Positions 22,679 through 33,926 of a stretch of DNA of 64,000 nucleotides are shown here, piece after piece (positions within the stretch are counted from its first letter, which is position 1; every line of letters starts with the position of its first letter). The translations under genes were made by a program, and so were the position numbers. Source of the DNA: Nymphaea colorata (Eukaryota > Streptophyta > Magnoliopsida > Nymphaeales > Nymphaeaceae). The stretch is taken from positions 21,385,002-21,449,001 of the forward strand of contig NC_045148.1 of the NCBI RefSeq assembly GCF_008831285.2. Direction: 5' to 3'. The notes under the pieces were generated by a model. That model had not been told where the DNA came from, made no database searches, and was given only the letters and a program-made list of their open reading frames with translations.

Positions 22679-25600
22679 ATGTCTGCTGCAAACTCAAGTA
22701 TGTCTGGCTCAACCGTAGCCTCTGTCCCTAATCCAGGGACTCAATGGAATGCTTTTTCAAGCCTAGTTTCTGTTAGATTGGACAAAAACAATTACTTGCT
22801 ATGGCGATCACAAATTACTAGTGTGATGAAAAGTCAAGGCTTATTGAGGTACGTTAATGGTTATTTTCATGCTCCACCCGAATATCTTGATGTTGATCAA
22901 ACTAAGCCAAATCCAGAATATGATACATGGGAACGTGCAGACCAGTTGGCCTTGAGTTGGATTATGGCAACTGTTTCTGAAACCATTTTACCTCAGCTAA
23001 TTTCCTACAGCTCGGCTCGTCAAGCTTGGTGTGCTCTTGAACAACAATATGCCTCACAGTCTAACTTAAGAATCATTCAGCTGAAACGAGATTTACAAAA
23101 TGTAAAAAAGGGAGGCATGCTCATGGCTGATTACTTGAATCATGTTAAGTTTCTATATGACTCTTTAGCTGCTGTCAACCATGAGATTTCTGATTCAGAT
23201 TTGGTGCTTTATACTCTTAATGGCTTATCAAGTGAATATGAGGCGTTTATCACCACTGTTACCACCTTCAAACAATTGCCAAGTTTTTCTGAAATCTTTG
23301 ATATGCTGGTCACTCAAGAAAATCGTCTTCACATTCTTACGCCACCATCATATAATAACAGCGACTCCTCCACTGTCGCCTTTGTTGCCCAACGTGGGCG
23401 AGGCCGAGTTAATTTCAACTATGCAGGCCGAAGTAACTTCAACTATGCAAGAGGAAGAGGTACTGGTCGCAATGGTGGCCACAACCGCAACTATAATGGT
23501 AATGGTGGGCGTGGAAACAATACTCTCAACACCAACTTCAAATCTGCTCAAGGAATCATTTGCCAATATTGTGGTCGCAGAAATCATACGGCTCGCCAGT
23601 GTTACGATATACCAAAGGCATTTATGGCTATGGCACTTAATGTTGGAACTAGCACAAATCAAGGCAATACTGATGCATCTCCCTCTAATACAATCGATGA
23701 TAGTCAAGAGTGGTACCCTGATACAGGAGCCACCCACCACATGACCAACACCAATAAGTCGATGCAAGGTACTATTTCTTACTCTGGATCTGATTCTGTT
23801 ATTGTAGGGGGTGGAGAAAGGCTTGCTATTAAAAGTATTGGTAATGTGTCGTTACCATCTAAAAATGCTTCTTTTACACTCAAGAATGTTCTACATGTGC
23901 CAACATTACAAAAGAACTTGCTTTCTGTGGCCAAGTTTACTAAGGATAACTCTTGCAAAATGGAATTCACACCTCATGATTTTACTGTTAAGAATATGCA
24001 GACGGGGGAGATAATGCACAGAGGACTTCTTAAAGAAGGATTATATTCGTGGTCGAATGCCCTTGAAGACACTGTAGCCGCTAGGACAAGGAATAAAGTG
24101 CAATGTGACGGTTGCAAAAGCTATCTTTCTCTTTCAAAGGGAGGTGTTGACACTTTTGTAGGGGACTCTAATAAGTTATTTGATTTATGGCACACCCGGT
24201 TGGGACATGCAAATGCTCATTTGATGAATAAGATGATTACATCAAGATTAATTCCTCTTGATGCCATGCATAAATATAAAGTGTGTTCTGTTTGTGCCTT
24301 AGCGAAGATGCATCAATTACCTTTCCCTAAAGCAGATTTCAAGACTTCCGCTCCTTTAGAAATGCTTCATGCAGATCTATGGGGTCCGGCTCCGTGCACG
24401 TCTAGGGAAGGCTACAACTATTATTTGGTGATAGTAGATGATTACTCACGTTTTACATGGATCTTTGCTTTAACAAAAAAATCAGAAACTTTTGCTTGTT
24501 TTCAGAGTTTTCACAAGATTGTTGAGCGACAACTTGAAAAGAAAGTGAAAATCTTTCATAGCGATTCTGGTGGAGAATTCTTGAGTCACGCCTTTTCTGA
24601 TTATCTTAATGCTCAAGGCATCCGACGATGGCTTTCATGTCCGCACACACCACAACAAAATGGCATTGCAGAGCGAAAACATCGACATATTGTGGAAATG
24701 GGATTGAGTATGCTCATTCAGGCAAGTATGCCTACATCTTTTTGGATTGATGCTTTCAAAATGGCGGTTTACATTATCAATCGGCTACCTATAATTGACA
24801 TGCAAAAGGTGACACCATATGAGAAGTTACTTGGTGAAAAACCACCTCTTGAGCATCTTAAGGTTTTTGGATGCACTGTTTACCCTCTTGCTGGGCCTCA
24901 ACGTAAATCCAAACTTGCGCCAAAATCTTATGCTTGCATCTTTCTTGGCTATGCTAAATGTCATAAAGGTTACATTTGCTATAATCCCTTAGACAAACGT
25001 ACCATGATATCTAGACATGTTTTATTTGATGAGAGCACTTTTCTTTATTCAGGCATTTCTCCACCAACCACTGCCAATGAAATTATCCAATGGATAGCAT
25101 CCAACCATACCAATCCACCAATAGTCAAACCTCTAATTTCATTGCCAAACCCTTGTTCCAACATGATTGAACCATGTAACCAAAATCCTAGCAATCAAGA
25201 TATCGAACCTACACCTACTAGCATTGAAACCAATGTTGAACACAATGAACCTCTTCGTCAACCTGAACTTCAACCACCATCGTCACATGTCAACCATATC
25301 AGGAGTCACCCTATGGTCACTAGATCTCAAGATGGGACGAGGAAACCCAAATTTTTCTCCTATCTCAGTGAAACCAAAACCCCTATCGAAGACTCTGAAC
25401 CTATAACCTTACGAGCAGCTCAAAAAGATTCTAGGTGGGTCGATGCCATGTCTAGTGAAATTCATGCTCTTCACAAAAACAAAACTTGGGAATTGGTACC
25501 TTGTCAGCCTCATTATAATGTTGTGGGTTGCCGATGGATATACAAGGTCAAACGACATGCAGATGGTTCTGTGGCGCGATTCAAGGCTCGTCTTGTAGCC

Positions 25601-27148
25601 AAAGGGTATAGTCAAAGAGAAGGTATTGATTATTCAGAGACTTTCAGCCCAGTCATTAAACCTACTACTATTCGTTTGGTTTTATCTATTGCTACCAGTC
25701 AGAGATGGATTATTCATCAACTGGATGTGAACAATGCCTTTTTACATGGCACACTAAAGGAAGAAGTATATATGAGTCAACCGCCAGGATTTGTAGACAA
25801 TGATCACCCTGATTATGTGTGCAAATTGAAGAAGTCTCTATATGGACTTAAGCAAGCTCCTCGAGCATGGTTTGAAAGTTTGAGCACATATCTCATATCT
25901 AAAGGATTTGCAGGATCCAGATCTGATCCATCTTTGTTCATATATACTTCGTCATCATGCATTGTGTATATTCTCATATATGTTGATGATATCATTTTAA
26001 CAGGAAACTCCCCACTTGAGATACAAAACATCATTCATGAGATGAGTAACAAGTTCTCCATCAAGGATTTGGGAAAGCTCCATTACTTCCTTGGGATAGA
26101 AGTTGAATACAATGGATTTGAACTTTATCTCTCACAAAAAAAATACATAAGGGACATCCTTGTTCGAGCTCAAATGGGAGAAGCCAGAGCCGTCGTCACA
26201 CCAGCTGCCCCTAACATATCCCTTTCAAAGTTTGAAGGAGAAAAACTCAAAGATGAAACTTTATATAGAAGCATTGTGGGTGCACTTCAATATGTGACCC
26301 TCACACGTCCAGACATTGCATTTGCAGTCAACAAGGCTTGTCAGTTTCTTCATGATCCCACTAATCTTCACTGGACTCATGTAAAACGGATTCTTCGCTA
26401 TCTTCAAGGCACTCGAGCTTATGGTCTACATATAAAAGCATCCTCACATTGGAGACTTGAAGCATATTCAGATGCTGATTGGGCCGGTTGTCCTGATGAC
26501 AGAAGATCTACAAATGGATTCATCACTATGTTGGGAGGAAATATAATCTCATGGGGATCAAACAAACAACACACAGTAGCTCGTTCAAGTACAGAAGCAG
26601 AGTATAAGGCAATGGCTGGAGCTACTGCAGAACTTACTTGGCTAAGACATCTTCTCAACGACTTACAGGTCCCACTACATGAAGTTCCTATATTAAAGTG
26701 TGATAATTTGGGAGCCACCTATCTTGCAGCCAATCCTGTTTTTCATGCACGGACAAAGCATATCGAAATAGATTTTCACTTTGTTAGAGAAAAAGTCAGT
26801 AAAGGAGAAATTCAAGTTGAATTCGTCAAATCCGAACATCAGATAGCAGATATTTTAACCAAACCGTTACCAGGGCCGAGGATTCATTTTCTCAAAGACA
26901 AACTCAATCTTGTTGACACAAGTCTTGGTTTGAGGGGGCATGATAAAGTAACGATGGCTAAAGATCACGATGAAAGATCTCCTCCTAAAATCAAGCAATC
27001 AGTTGAAGATCAAGATGAAAGATATCTTCCTAAAATCAAGCAGTGGACTGATGGAATATCAATTCCTAAAATCAAGGGATCGGCTGAGCATAGAGAGTTA
27101 CCATGTTTATCCAAATCAAGATCCATGATTGTAGGATCCCTGCTGTAA
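22679..27148 (+). CDS. Copia-4 gag-pol polyprotein, complete (1489 aa)
   Basis: The first in-frame ATG is at 22679; the open frame begins further up but without ATG. Domains by residue: gag N-terminus [19 protein letters not shown] (about 20-40); RNA-binding gag to about 230; an RG/NG-rich linker; zinc knuckle [14 protein letters not shown] (295-308); aspartic protease DTGATHHMT (D348); GAG-pre-integrase [10 protein letters not shown] (about 503); integrase with D566, D629 and E665, the last two 36 apart as in D,D(35)E; RT with YVDD at 1101-1104; RNase H with SDADWAG (about 1265) and STEAEYKAM (about 1304). The polyprotein would cleave itself, package RNA, copy it and integrate the DNA. Oddly, there is no stop before the 3' LTR: the last 68 residues are LTR-encoded. 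No lesion was found. In a plant annotation it may appear as a retrovirus-related Pol polyprotein gene. Confidence 0.95.
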   Translation: MSAANSSMSGSTVASVPNPGTQWNAFSSLVSVRLDKNNYLLWRSQITSVMKSQGLLRYVNGYFHAPPEYLDVDQTKPNPEYDTWERADQLALSWIMATVSETILPQLISYSSARQAWCALEQQYASQSNLRIIQLKRDLQNVKKGGMLMADYLNHVKFLYDSLAAVNHEISDSDLVLYTLNGLSSEYEAFITTVTTFKQLPSFSEIFDMLVTQENRLHILTPPSYNNSDSSTVAFVAQRGRGRVNFNYAGRSNFNYARGRGTGRNGGHNRNYNGNGGRGNNTLNTNFKSAQGIICQYCGRRNHTARQCYDIPKAFMAMALNVGTSTNQGNTDASPSNTIDDSQEWYPDTGATHHMTNTNKSMQGTISYSGSDSVIVGGGERLAIKSIGNVSLPSKNASFTLKNVLHVPTLQKNLLSVAKFTKDNSCKMEFTPHDFTVKNMQTGEIMHRGLLKEGLYSWSNALEDTVAARTRNKVQCDGCKSYLSLSKGGVDTFVGDSNKLFDLWHTRLGHANAHLMNKMITSRLIPLDAMHKYKVCSVCALAKMHQLPFPKADFKTSAPLEMLHADLWGPAPCTSREGYNYYLVIVDDYSRFTWIFALTKKSETFACFQSFHKIVERQLEKKVKIFHSDSGGEFLSHAFSDYLNAQGIRRWLSCPHTPQQNGIAERKHRHIVEMGLSMLIQASMPTSFWIDAFKMAVYIINRLPIIDMQKVTPYEKLLGEKPPLEHLKVFGCTVYPLAGPQRKSKLAPKSYACIFLGYAKCHKGYICYNPLDKRTMISRHVLFDESTFLYSGISPPTTANEIIQWIASNHTNPPIVKPLISLPNPCSNMIEPCNQNPSNQDIEPTPTSIETNVEHNEPLRQPELQPPSSHVNHIRSHPMVTRSQDGTRKPKFFSYLSETKTPIEDSEPITLRAAQKDSRWVDAMSSEIHALHKNKTWELVPCQPHYNVVGCRWIYKVKRHADGSVARFKARLVAKGYSQREGIDYSETFSPVIKPTTIRLVLSIATSQRWIIHQLDVNNAFLHGTLKEEVYMSQPPGFVDNDHPDYVCKLKKSLYGLKQAPRAWFESLSTYLISKGFAGSRSDPSLFIYTSSSCIVYILIYVDDIILTGNSPLEIQNIIHEMSNKFSIKDLGKLHYFLGIEVEYNGFELYLSQKKYIRDILVRAQMGEARAVVTPAAPNISLSKFEGEKLKDETLYRSIVGALQYVTLTRPDIAFAVNKACQFLHDPTNLHWTHVKRILRYLQGTRAYGLHIKASSHWRLEAYSDADWAGCPDDRRSTNGFITMLGGNIISWGSNKQHTVARSSTEAEYKAMAGATAELTWLRHLLNDLQVPLHEVPILKCDNLGATYLAANPVFHARTKHIEIDFHFVREKVSKGEIQVEFVKSEHQIADILTKPLPGPRIHFLKDKLNLVDTSLGLRGHDKVTMAKDHDERSPPKIKQSVEDQDERYLPKIKQWTDGISIPKIKGSAEHRELPCLSKSRSMIVGSLL

Positions 27149-27301
27149 CACCAACTATAAATATCAATAAAGAACTCTCTCAACATATTGTGGAAGAGAG
27201 AGGTTTCACATTGTCGTGGATGTAGGCTGAGTTTAGCCGAACCACGTTAATTCCTTGAGCTTTTATTACTCTCTTTCCTTCTTACTCTCTCTAAATTTTC
27301 A
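26941..27301 (+). repeat. Copia-4 3' LTR (361 bp)
   Basis: Same as the 5' LTR by eye. Its first 208 bp also encode the C-terminal tail of the polyprotein. Confidence 0.97.
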
Positions 27302-27432
27302 GCCAAGACTTGAGTTTTCCATAAGAGAAAATTATCTTGAGTCAACTTCAACGATATGAAGTTGGAGATGTTGAGTGTATACGGATAAGGATACAACGAT
27401 GAATGAGCAGGAGACTTAACTCTGCAACTCAC
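27302..27432 (-). pseudogene. Copia-3 gag N-terminus, cut off by Copia-4
   Basis: The minus-strand frame reads ISNFISLKLTQDNFLLWKTQVLA, a typical Copia gag N-terminus, and stops being gag at the Copia-4 junction. It continues at 21602 with MVESQNLYGFLTG. The start lies next to the Copia-3 primer-binding site. Confidence 0.85.
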
Positions 27433-27448
27433 GCTAGCTCTGATACCA

Positions 27449-27792
27449 TAAAGGAAAAAACAGAAGAAATGCTCAAGTTAACGTGGTTCGGTTCAAGGAG
27501 AACCTACATCCACGAAGAATAAAATGATTTTTCTATTCAACCACACCCACTCTTACACGACTTGGGGTTTCCTTCCACAACACAACTATTTATAACAGAT
27601 TTAGGATAAGAGGAATTAATTCTAAATTCCTTGGTATCTAAAACGTCTTTCTTGATTTGTGGAACGTTTTTCTTGGTTCCCAAGATGTCTTCATCCAAGA
27701 TGTCTTCATTCTTTGCCTCTTCGTATTCTCCAATTTGCTTCTCCCCAAATCTGTGTAGCTCGAGATGATGATTCATCTCGTCAAGTCTTTTA
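27449..27792 (-). repeat. Copia-3 5' LTR (344 bp)
   Basis: TAAAGGAAAA to AAGTCTTTTA on the plus strand, followed directly by ATAGC. Confidence 0.95.
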
Positions 27793-27855
27793 ATAGCTTC
27801 AATCTTAAAGGAGTTATTCTATTGCAAGCGTATGCAAAGAAATGAGGAATTCTAG

Positions 27856-28483
27856 ATTACCTCCCCATCGCTGGCTGGGTCGCGGCCATCCTTGAGTGGA
27901 TCAAAAGTGCCATAGACGCGGCATTTCAATCGCCTTGGCTATCTGATCCAGCCCTTATTCCTCCAGTTCCAGATCCTGCAGAAGTGGTAGAGCGGCCATC
28001 CTGGCCAACAGTAGCGTTGTCCCCCTCTCCTAATGAGCCGCATGATTTTGATATTTTTCTGAGCTTCAGAGGAGAAGACACCCGAAATGGATTCACGGGT
28101 TATCTCTACCAGTCTCTTTCCGATCGGAATCTGAAAACCTTCATAGACGAGAAGGATTTGTTCAAAGGTGAAAAGATCGATGAGCTGTTTGGTTACATCG
28201 AGAGGTCAAAGGTGTTTGTGCCAATCATTTCCAAGGGCTATGCGGACTCCAAATGGTGCTTAAAAGAGATTGCCAAAATCGTCGAGTGTGCCCACGGGAG
28301 GCTGATCCTTCCCATCTTCTTCGGCGTTGGGCCTTCCGACATTCCTCACCAGAGTAGGCCTTTTGAGCGTGCTTTCAAATCATATGACAAGGAGATGGAC
28401 AAAGCAGAAGTGAGAAAGTGGAGGGACGCCTTGACTGAAGCAACAAAACGTTCCGGCTACAGCCCCGGGAACAATGCAAATTG
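27856..28483 (+). pseudogene. TNL resistance gene: N-terminal and TIR-domain exon
   Basis: The frame encodes a pre-TIR segment (PIAGWVAAILEWIKSAIDA, then a Pro-rich linker) and a full TIR domain: FDIFLSFRGEDTRNGF, IDEKDLFKGEKI, FVPIISKGYADSKWCLKEI and PIFFGVGPSDIPHQ. TIR domains of plant NLRs are NAD-cleaving enzymes that signal cell death; the catalytic Glu (in WCLKE) is present. The frame is open back to 27846 with no ATG, and TTCTAG at 27850-27855 could be an acceptor, so a short first exon probably lay upstream, where Copia-3 now sits. The donor TTG/GTATCC at 28483/28484 joins in phase to the exon at 30950, restoring one Trp codon. The exon has no lesion, but the gene is broken downstream. 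Confidence 0.85.
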
Positions 28484-30949
28484 GTATCCCCTGATCTCTC
28501 ACGTCCGGGGTGTGTAATGTCTGGTTCTGCATATATCCACTGGATACAAGTAATAGAATTAGAAACTGTTTTCACTTCCTGGGTGTGTAATTTCTTAAGA
28601 TTCCTAAGTTTAAAGACGACACTTTGAAATTGAGATCGGTTAGATTTTACTTCTTCTTTTCTTACGCATGACCTTTTAACATTGAACTTACTAACACTCG
28701 TATGTTTTTTTTTTTTTTGGAACTCTTATAATTAAATGTTTAAGAATAAACATTTATATGGTAAAATATTTTATGTAGTAACCATATTTATTACTTATAT
28801 GAGATGGTCTCTGTAATAAAATATTTCAAAGTCATTTTGAAAATAAACAAAATAAATAGAATAAAAATTAGGCTACATATAAAATTATTTTTAATAAATT
28901 CCTTTTTATTTATTTTTTCTACTGAAACATGCTTTTATATTAATCTCTTCTCTTTCCTCTTCATCTTTTAAACTTTTTTTTTCTTTTTTTCCCTTTATTT
29001 TCCTTCCTTTAATTTTCATTAATTTATTTTCCTCTCTTTCCATCCATCCAAACAATGTGTAAGTGGAACTAGAATCATCTTCCAATAATTCTTCTCCGAG
29101 GTAAGGATCTCAACGCATCAGATTCGGATTGGATATACCCTTAATCATATCCATTTTTCGGATATTCACATTCAAATTCGGATAAAAGTCATATTTGAAT
29201 CTGACCCCGACCCAAATTTGATTTTTATATTCATAACCAAATCCAATTTTGAATTAGATTTTGTGAATTTTCAAATGTAATAGCATTAGATACAAGATAT
29301 TTATCTAATAATGAATCCGATCTGAATCTGAATCTGGATTTGATTGGATGCCATTTATTTATCTAATAATGAATCCGATCTGAATCTGAATCTGGATTTG
29401 ATTGGATGCCGTTTATCAAATCCGAATACAATCTGATTTCTTAATCAGATGTTATTTTTTTTTTCATATCCAATTTTTTCGGATTAGTTCAGTCGGATAT
29501 TCGATCTAAATTGAATATATTGACATCCCTATTACAACAAGATGTTGTTCGATTTCTCTCTTTTTTTTTTTTTAATTTGCCCGTTCGACAGCTTAGATCA
29601 AACTGCATCAACGTTTCTTATTTTCATGGTGCATTTGAATGACACCTTAAAACAGCGTTTTGGAGTTAGCTTGGCCTCCAAAACCAAATTTTTGGAGTAC
29701 TTAAGGTAGTGTTTGATAGCCCGGTATTCTACTGTAGCATCGGAATAATTATTCAAATTTTAAAAAAAATTCCAGCGTATCAAACGCGAAATTATATTTT
29801 AGACCGTTAAAGGTCGATTCCAGAATAATGTTTCCGGAAACATTATTCCACCCGGAGGGGTGGAAATATGTTTCCGGAGTTTTTTTTCGGACCGTTAGGG
29901 CACGGTCACGACTTCCCCTCGTCTCGTCTTCCCGTCGTCTCGCATAGTTGGGTTTGACGAATGAAACTAAGTTTTGTAAAATGGAGTGAAAAACCTGAAT
30001 CTTTTTCATAAAACCAGATTTGATATACGCAACCGAGTTAAGTGGACTCGGTTCGGTTAAACTCGGTTGTGTTTGAAAAAGAAAATGTATAAAATACGTC
30101 TCATAAAATCATCAAGAAAAGTAAATTACTCAAATGAATATACATGTGATTGGCATATGGAGGTTCCATGTTCAGGTCTATAATCTATACGCTGCCTCTT
30201 CCTTTAAAAACACAATTTTTTTTTTAATGAAATTTTTGGTTCGGCTCATGCAAACCGAGTTTGAGTTTTATGAACTCAGCCATCTTCGAGTTTCTTTCAA
30301 GACACGTTTGGCTCAATTCTACTCGAACTGGCTCTTGAGCAGCCCTATTGGCAGGGGGAGAGCACAAATTTGTTTTCATTTTCATTTTTAAATAATTTTA
30401 ACTGAAAGGGTAAATGTGCCACTTACTAGCACATTTTAATACGTTTTTAAAAGGAGTGGCTGTTTGTGAATTACATTGAAGCTTTAGGTGCCTGTTTCAT
30501 GTGCGCGAATGGTAGGTGTTCATTAATTTGATATTGGCTCAAAAGTTGATCATTTTTTTGTAATTTTTAATTCTATGTTTTTAAATTCATTTAATAAATA
30601 TCCATAATATTATAAGTATGAGCCCTAACATCGAGTAATATCATCGTACACTTGGAATTGAGATTTCTTCTTTTAACATTGTTACTTATTACTCTTGGCA
30701 AATCACAAGCGAACTTGATCATTAGTTCATTAGGAAATTTACAGCCGGCTGCAAGTATTCACTAAAGCCCATCTCCTAAGTTTGAACTACAGTTATTTGC
30801 TTGCAGTTATTTTTGGAGACATTTTAGCTCATCCAGAAAGTAACAGAGTTAACTGATATTTTTCCCCCATGCATGCCCTATACCCATATAGATTGCCGGC
30901 AAGATTAATGATGCATGGTGTACTTAATTTAACTTGGAGAAGGGTGCAG
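28484..30949 (+). other. TNL intron 1 (2.47 kb)
   Basis: Begins GTATCC and ends GTGCAG, in the expected place between TIR and NB-ARC. It is AT-rich with long T runs and carries a dispersed repeat (29,120-29,530). No other gene was seen. Confidence 0.75.
29120..29530. repeat. dispersed AT-rich repeat, copy in TNL intron 1
   Basis: Aligns with 42,380-42,720: both contain ttttcggatattcac, a aattttcaaa.tgtaa.agcattagata block, atccgaatac.atctgatttcttaat and a final cagatat/cggatattcgat part. This copy has a 57-bp direct duplication near 29,300-29,411, each unit containing tttatctaataatgaatccg. No ends or TSD were defined. Confidence 0.6.
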
Positions 30950-32062
30950 GCATGAAGCAACACTGGTCGCCATAGTTGCCGACCACCTTCAGTGGCATCT
31001 AGACAGTGGTCTTTTATATGTGGCGGACCATCCGGTTGGACTGGACACTCGCGTGGAGGACGTTATGAAGCTGCTGCAAATTGGAGGAGACGGTGTTAAG
31101 AAGGTTGGGATTGTGGGTACAGGCGGCATTGGGAAAACAACCATTGCCAAGGCTGTTTTCAACAAACTACGTTTACATTTTGGGTCATCCACCTTTCTGG
31201 CAAATATTAGGGAATATTGGAAGGTCCCCGCCTCAAGGACACAACTATTGAAGCAATACGCTGAAGAGATCCTAAACGATAAAGTTACACCAATACATAA
31301 CGTTGATGTTGGCCGGCGTCTGGTTAATGAAAGAGTTTCATCCAGGAGAGTTTTAATAGTATTGGACGATGCTGACGATCATGCCAATCAATTCAAGGAG
31401 CTAGCTGCTATGAATCTCAATTTCGCATCGGGCAGTCGGATAATTATAACAACAAGAAATGAAAGTGTTCTATCAGGGTATCAGGGTACGGGGTATAGAC
31501 CAAACCTGTTGGATGCTGATCAATCTTCCTCTCTCTTCAAGAGATGTGCTTTTCAGAACACTCCTCAACCACAAGACATATCTTCGAATATCTTAGAAAA
31601 GATTGTTGCATTTGCTGGTGGGTTGCCTTTGGCCCTTAAAGTTTTTGGATCTTACCTCTGTGATAAGAGAGATTTGGATGAATAGCAAGACTATTTTGAA
31701 AAGCTGCAAAGTACCTCGGACCAAGAAATCCAGAAAAGCTTGCAAATAAGTTATGATGGATTGTCGTGCGAAGCTGCGAAACAGATATTTTTGGACATAG
31801 CATGCTTCTATGTTGGCCATTTTCGACTTGAAGCAACTTTTCTGTGGGAAAACTTAAGTTGGCAACCAAGACCCGCAATTAAGGAGCTCCAAAGGAAGAG
31901 CCTCATTACGGTTGGTGGTGATGAACAGTTTGAGATGCACGACCTTTTAAGGGACATGGCAAGAGACATAGTTCGGCAAGTTGGGCGTTACAAACCTTGG
32001 ATGTGGAACAGCCGAACAGGCTATGGAAACGTGAAGACATAATATGCATGTTGAGAAAAAAA
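30950..32062 (+). pseudogene. TNL resistance gene: NB-ARC exon with stop and frameshift
   Basis: Starts after GTGCAG with HEATLVAIVADHLQ. NB-ARC motifs in order: P-loop GTGGIGKTT (about 31,115), kinase-2 RVLIVLDDADD (about 31,340), RNBS-B GSRIIITTRNE (about 31,434), GLPLAL (about 31,620) and MHDLLRDMARDIVRQ (about 31,935). NB-ARC is the nucleotide switch of plant NLRs. Two lesions: a TAG at 31683-31685, where related proteins have Trp (LDE-stop-QDYF), and a frameshift near 31,975-31,985, after which the expected RLWKREDIICML appears in the next frame. The exon end is uncertain because no clean donor follows. Confidence 0.85.
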
Positions 32063-32379
32063 TATCGTAACTGCTCTCTCTCTCTCTCTCTTTTGCAGAG
32101 CATTTTAAATCGGCCTTAGTTGTAATTAGTTCTTTTACTGTGGTCCATTTTTCTTAATTGATAACTCTATATCCCTATCGGCTAAGCTCTCCTTTTCCAG
32201 ATAATCGATCAGCTATGCATTCATTCTAAGCACTTCCCAACTCCCACTTCTCCCACTGCTTCTGGTGCATGCTACTTAACCGTTCTTAACTTAACATATT
32301 TGGGAACCAGATGCTTATCAGGTATTGATTGATCAGGTAGTTTATAACAATAATTAGAAGTTTTTTCATCCATCGACAG
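32063..32379 (+). other. TNL intron 2 (tentative)
   Basis: Non-coding, with a CT microsatellite at its start (about 32,071-32,091) and an acceptor ATCGACAG at 32,372-32,379. The donor is unclear. Confidence 0.5.
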
Positions 32380-33054
32380 GGAAGAAACGATGTCATAGAA
32401 AGCATTTCCCTTTATGGTACTGGGGAACAATGTTTAAGAACTGAAGCCTTTGGAGAGATGACAAGCCTGAAAGTTCTTCGAGTAAGTGACGAGAACTTCG
32501 AAGGCGAAAACTTCTTTCTTCCGGAGGATCTCAAAATTTTATTCTTGAGACTTAGCAAATTCAAATCGCTTTCAAGCTGCAATTTTGAGAACCTCGTCGC
32601 CCTTGAATTAGATGTAGCAGACGACATGAGTGAGCTTCTTGTAAAGGAAAGCGCATCAAAGGTCACTTCTCTTCTCATTTTTCTGTCATGTCAAATAATT
32701 GGGTCCATTGCTGCTTCCATAGTACAGTTCAAAAGACTCCGTAAATTGTTTTGGAGAAAGTTGGATAGATTGAGGAGTCTGCCCGATTCCATTAGTACCT
32801 TGAATTCTTTGGAAATGTTCGATATTGAAGGCACTGACTTAAAAGGAATAAAGGTAGATGGTGTGAATCTCATGAACATTAAACAATTGGAAATCTCCAT
32901 ATGCGACTGCCTTATTGTTTTGCCCACTTCATCGTTGAAGAAAGCCGCAGCTCTCTATGTCACTGATGGCGCAGTTGAGGAGTTGGCAGAATCCATTAGG
33001 CCAATGGAAAATATTGAGAAATTGTCATTGAGATGCAAGAATCTTAAGGCTCTA
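32380..33054 (+). pseudogene. TNL resistance gene: LRR exon, part 1
   Basis: After the acceptor the frame reads GRNDVIESISLYG, the usual opening of the segment after NB-ARC in TNLs. Degenerate leucine-rich repeats follow (MTSLKVLRVSDENF, LPEDLKILFLRLSKFKSL, LRSLPDSISTLNSLEMF, MENIEKLSLRCKNLKAL). LRRs in this class recognise pathogen effectors or guard host proteins. The frame ends abruptly after KAL because Copia-5 is inserted after CTCTA (33050-33054), and resumes in the same frame at 38438. Confidence 0.85.
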
Positions 33055-33358
33055 TGTTAGACGTTACACAAATCAGCATCATGATTTCAGGAAGAAGATC
33101 AAAAATCAGCAACGTCGTGATTTCAGGAAAGGATTGAGCCAGATTGAGACGTGATCTTGCCTTATCCCGTTGGCGATTTCCTACCTTATCATCTTGTTGT
33201 ATATTCGAGTAAATAGGGAAGATGAGCACTGAATGTTGTATAAATACCTTACGATTGGTAAGGCTTCAATAATAGTTTTTCGAATGAAGAATTCATTCGT
33301 CTTCACTTTCTCCCTCTCTTATTTGTCTTCACTCCTTTCTTGTTTCTACCATTTAATA
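33055..33358 (+). repeat. Copia-5 5' LTR (304 bp)
   Basis: TGTTAGACGTTAC to CCATTTAATA. It has an internal gtgatttcagga-type direct repeat. Confidence 0.95.
33239..33246 (+). promoter_or_regulatory. TATA box of the Copia-5 LTR promoter
   Basis: TATAAATA about 185 bp into the 5' LTR, also present in the 3' LTR. Confidence 0.6.
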
Positions 33359-33926
33359 TGGTATCAGAGCCAGCTGCTCTAGAGTTTTGTCGTTCCCGTT
33401 GAATCTGTCGCTGTTGACAGATTGGGAAGTAACCCGACTGTAATCAGTCGGAGTGGTATTGCTGAACAGAGGAAGACTGGTTGCTAATGGAAAAGGGATC
33501 GGCTGGCGTTCTCAACTCCGGCCATCTTAACCGGCGAGCAAGGAGTCAAAACAATCGTCTGCATCTGAGGAACAAATCTGTGAAATCTCATTTTCTTTTA
33601 AGCTATGGGTGGAGCACAATCAACCTTTGAAGCACCGTCTTGTCTGCAACGAGCCCCTGCTACAGTCTCTCGCTTTTTCTAAATCCTTGGCGTTGCCTCC
33701 ACCGGAAGTTCTTCACTAAGCTTTTTGGACGACCAACATCCTCCAAGCACCACGTTTCCAACAAAATGGTGCTCGGGCGGAATCGTTGCTAGTGCCAGTC
33801 GAATTTGGTCTTTTTCGGCTGCCCCTCTTTGCTGCATTTTCAGGGTTCTCTATTGCGTCCCCTGTTTTGCTTCATTGTTGTTCTCAACCAACAATTAAGC
33901 TTGTTGCTTGCACTGGTTTCATCATC

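Larger units (their letters stand above)
21603..27301 (+). mobile_element. Copia-4: intact, recently inserted Ty1/Copia element
   Basis: 5,699 bp, flanked by the exact duplication GCCAA (21598-21602 and 27302-27306), with TG...CA termini. The two 361-bp LTRs show no difference by eye. The primer-binding site TGGTATCAGAGCTGG begins at 21964, and the polypurine tract GAGGGGG lies just before 26941. A single uninterrupted frame encodes the entire gag-pol. The target was the gag gene of Copia-3, in opposite orientation. Identical LTRs, which are made from one template at insertion, mean the event is very recent. All features expected of an autonomous element are present. Confidence 0.97.
17244..27792 (-). 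mobile_element. Copia-3: Ty1/Copia element interrupted by nested Copia-4
   Basis: LTRs at 17244-17608 and 27449-27792 are bounded by the exact duplication ATAGC (17239-17243 and 27793-27797). On the minus strand the primer-binding site TGGTATCAGAGCTAGC (27433-27448) follows the 5' LTR. The LTR termini are 5'-TAAAAG...CCTTTA-3', not TG...CA. The internal frame is split by Copia-4 (21603-27301): the gag N-terminus is on the right (27302-27432), the rest of gag-pol on the left. The LTRs differ by several substitutions and a 21-bp indel, so this insertion is older than Copia-4. It sits just upstream of, or in the first intron of, the resistance gene. Confidence 0.95.

Noticed and set aside
23181-23744. 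Second ORF of 187 codons overlapping Copia-4 gag
   Set aside because: Shadow frame of the real gag; it has no domain and is explained by codon bias.
29749-30009. Minus ORF of 86 codons in TNL intron 1
   Set aside because: No family resemblance; it lies in an AT-rich intron with inverted words.
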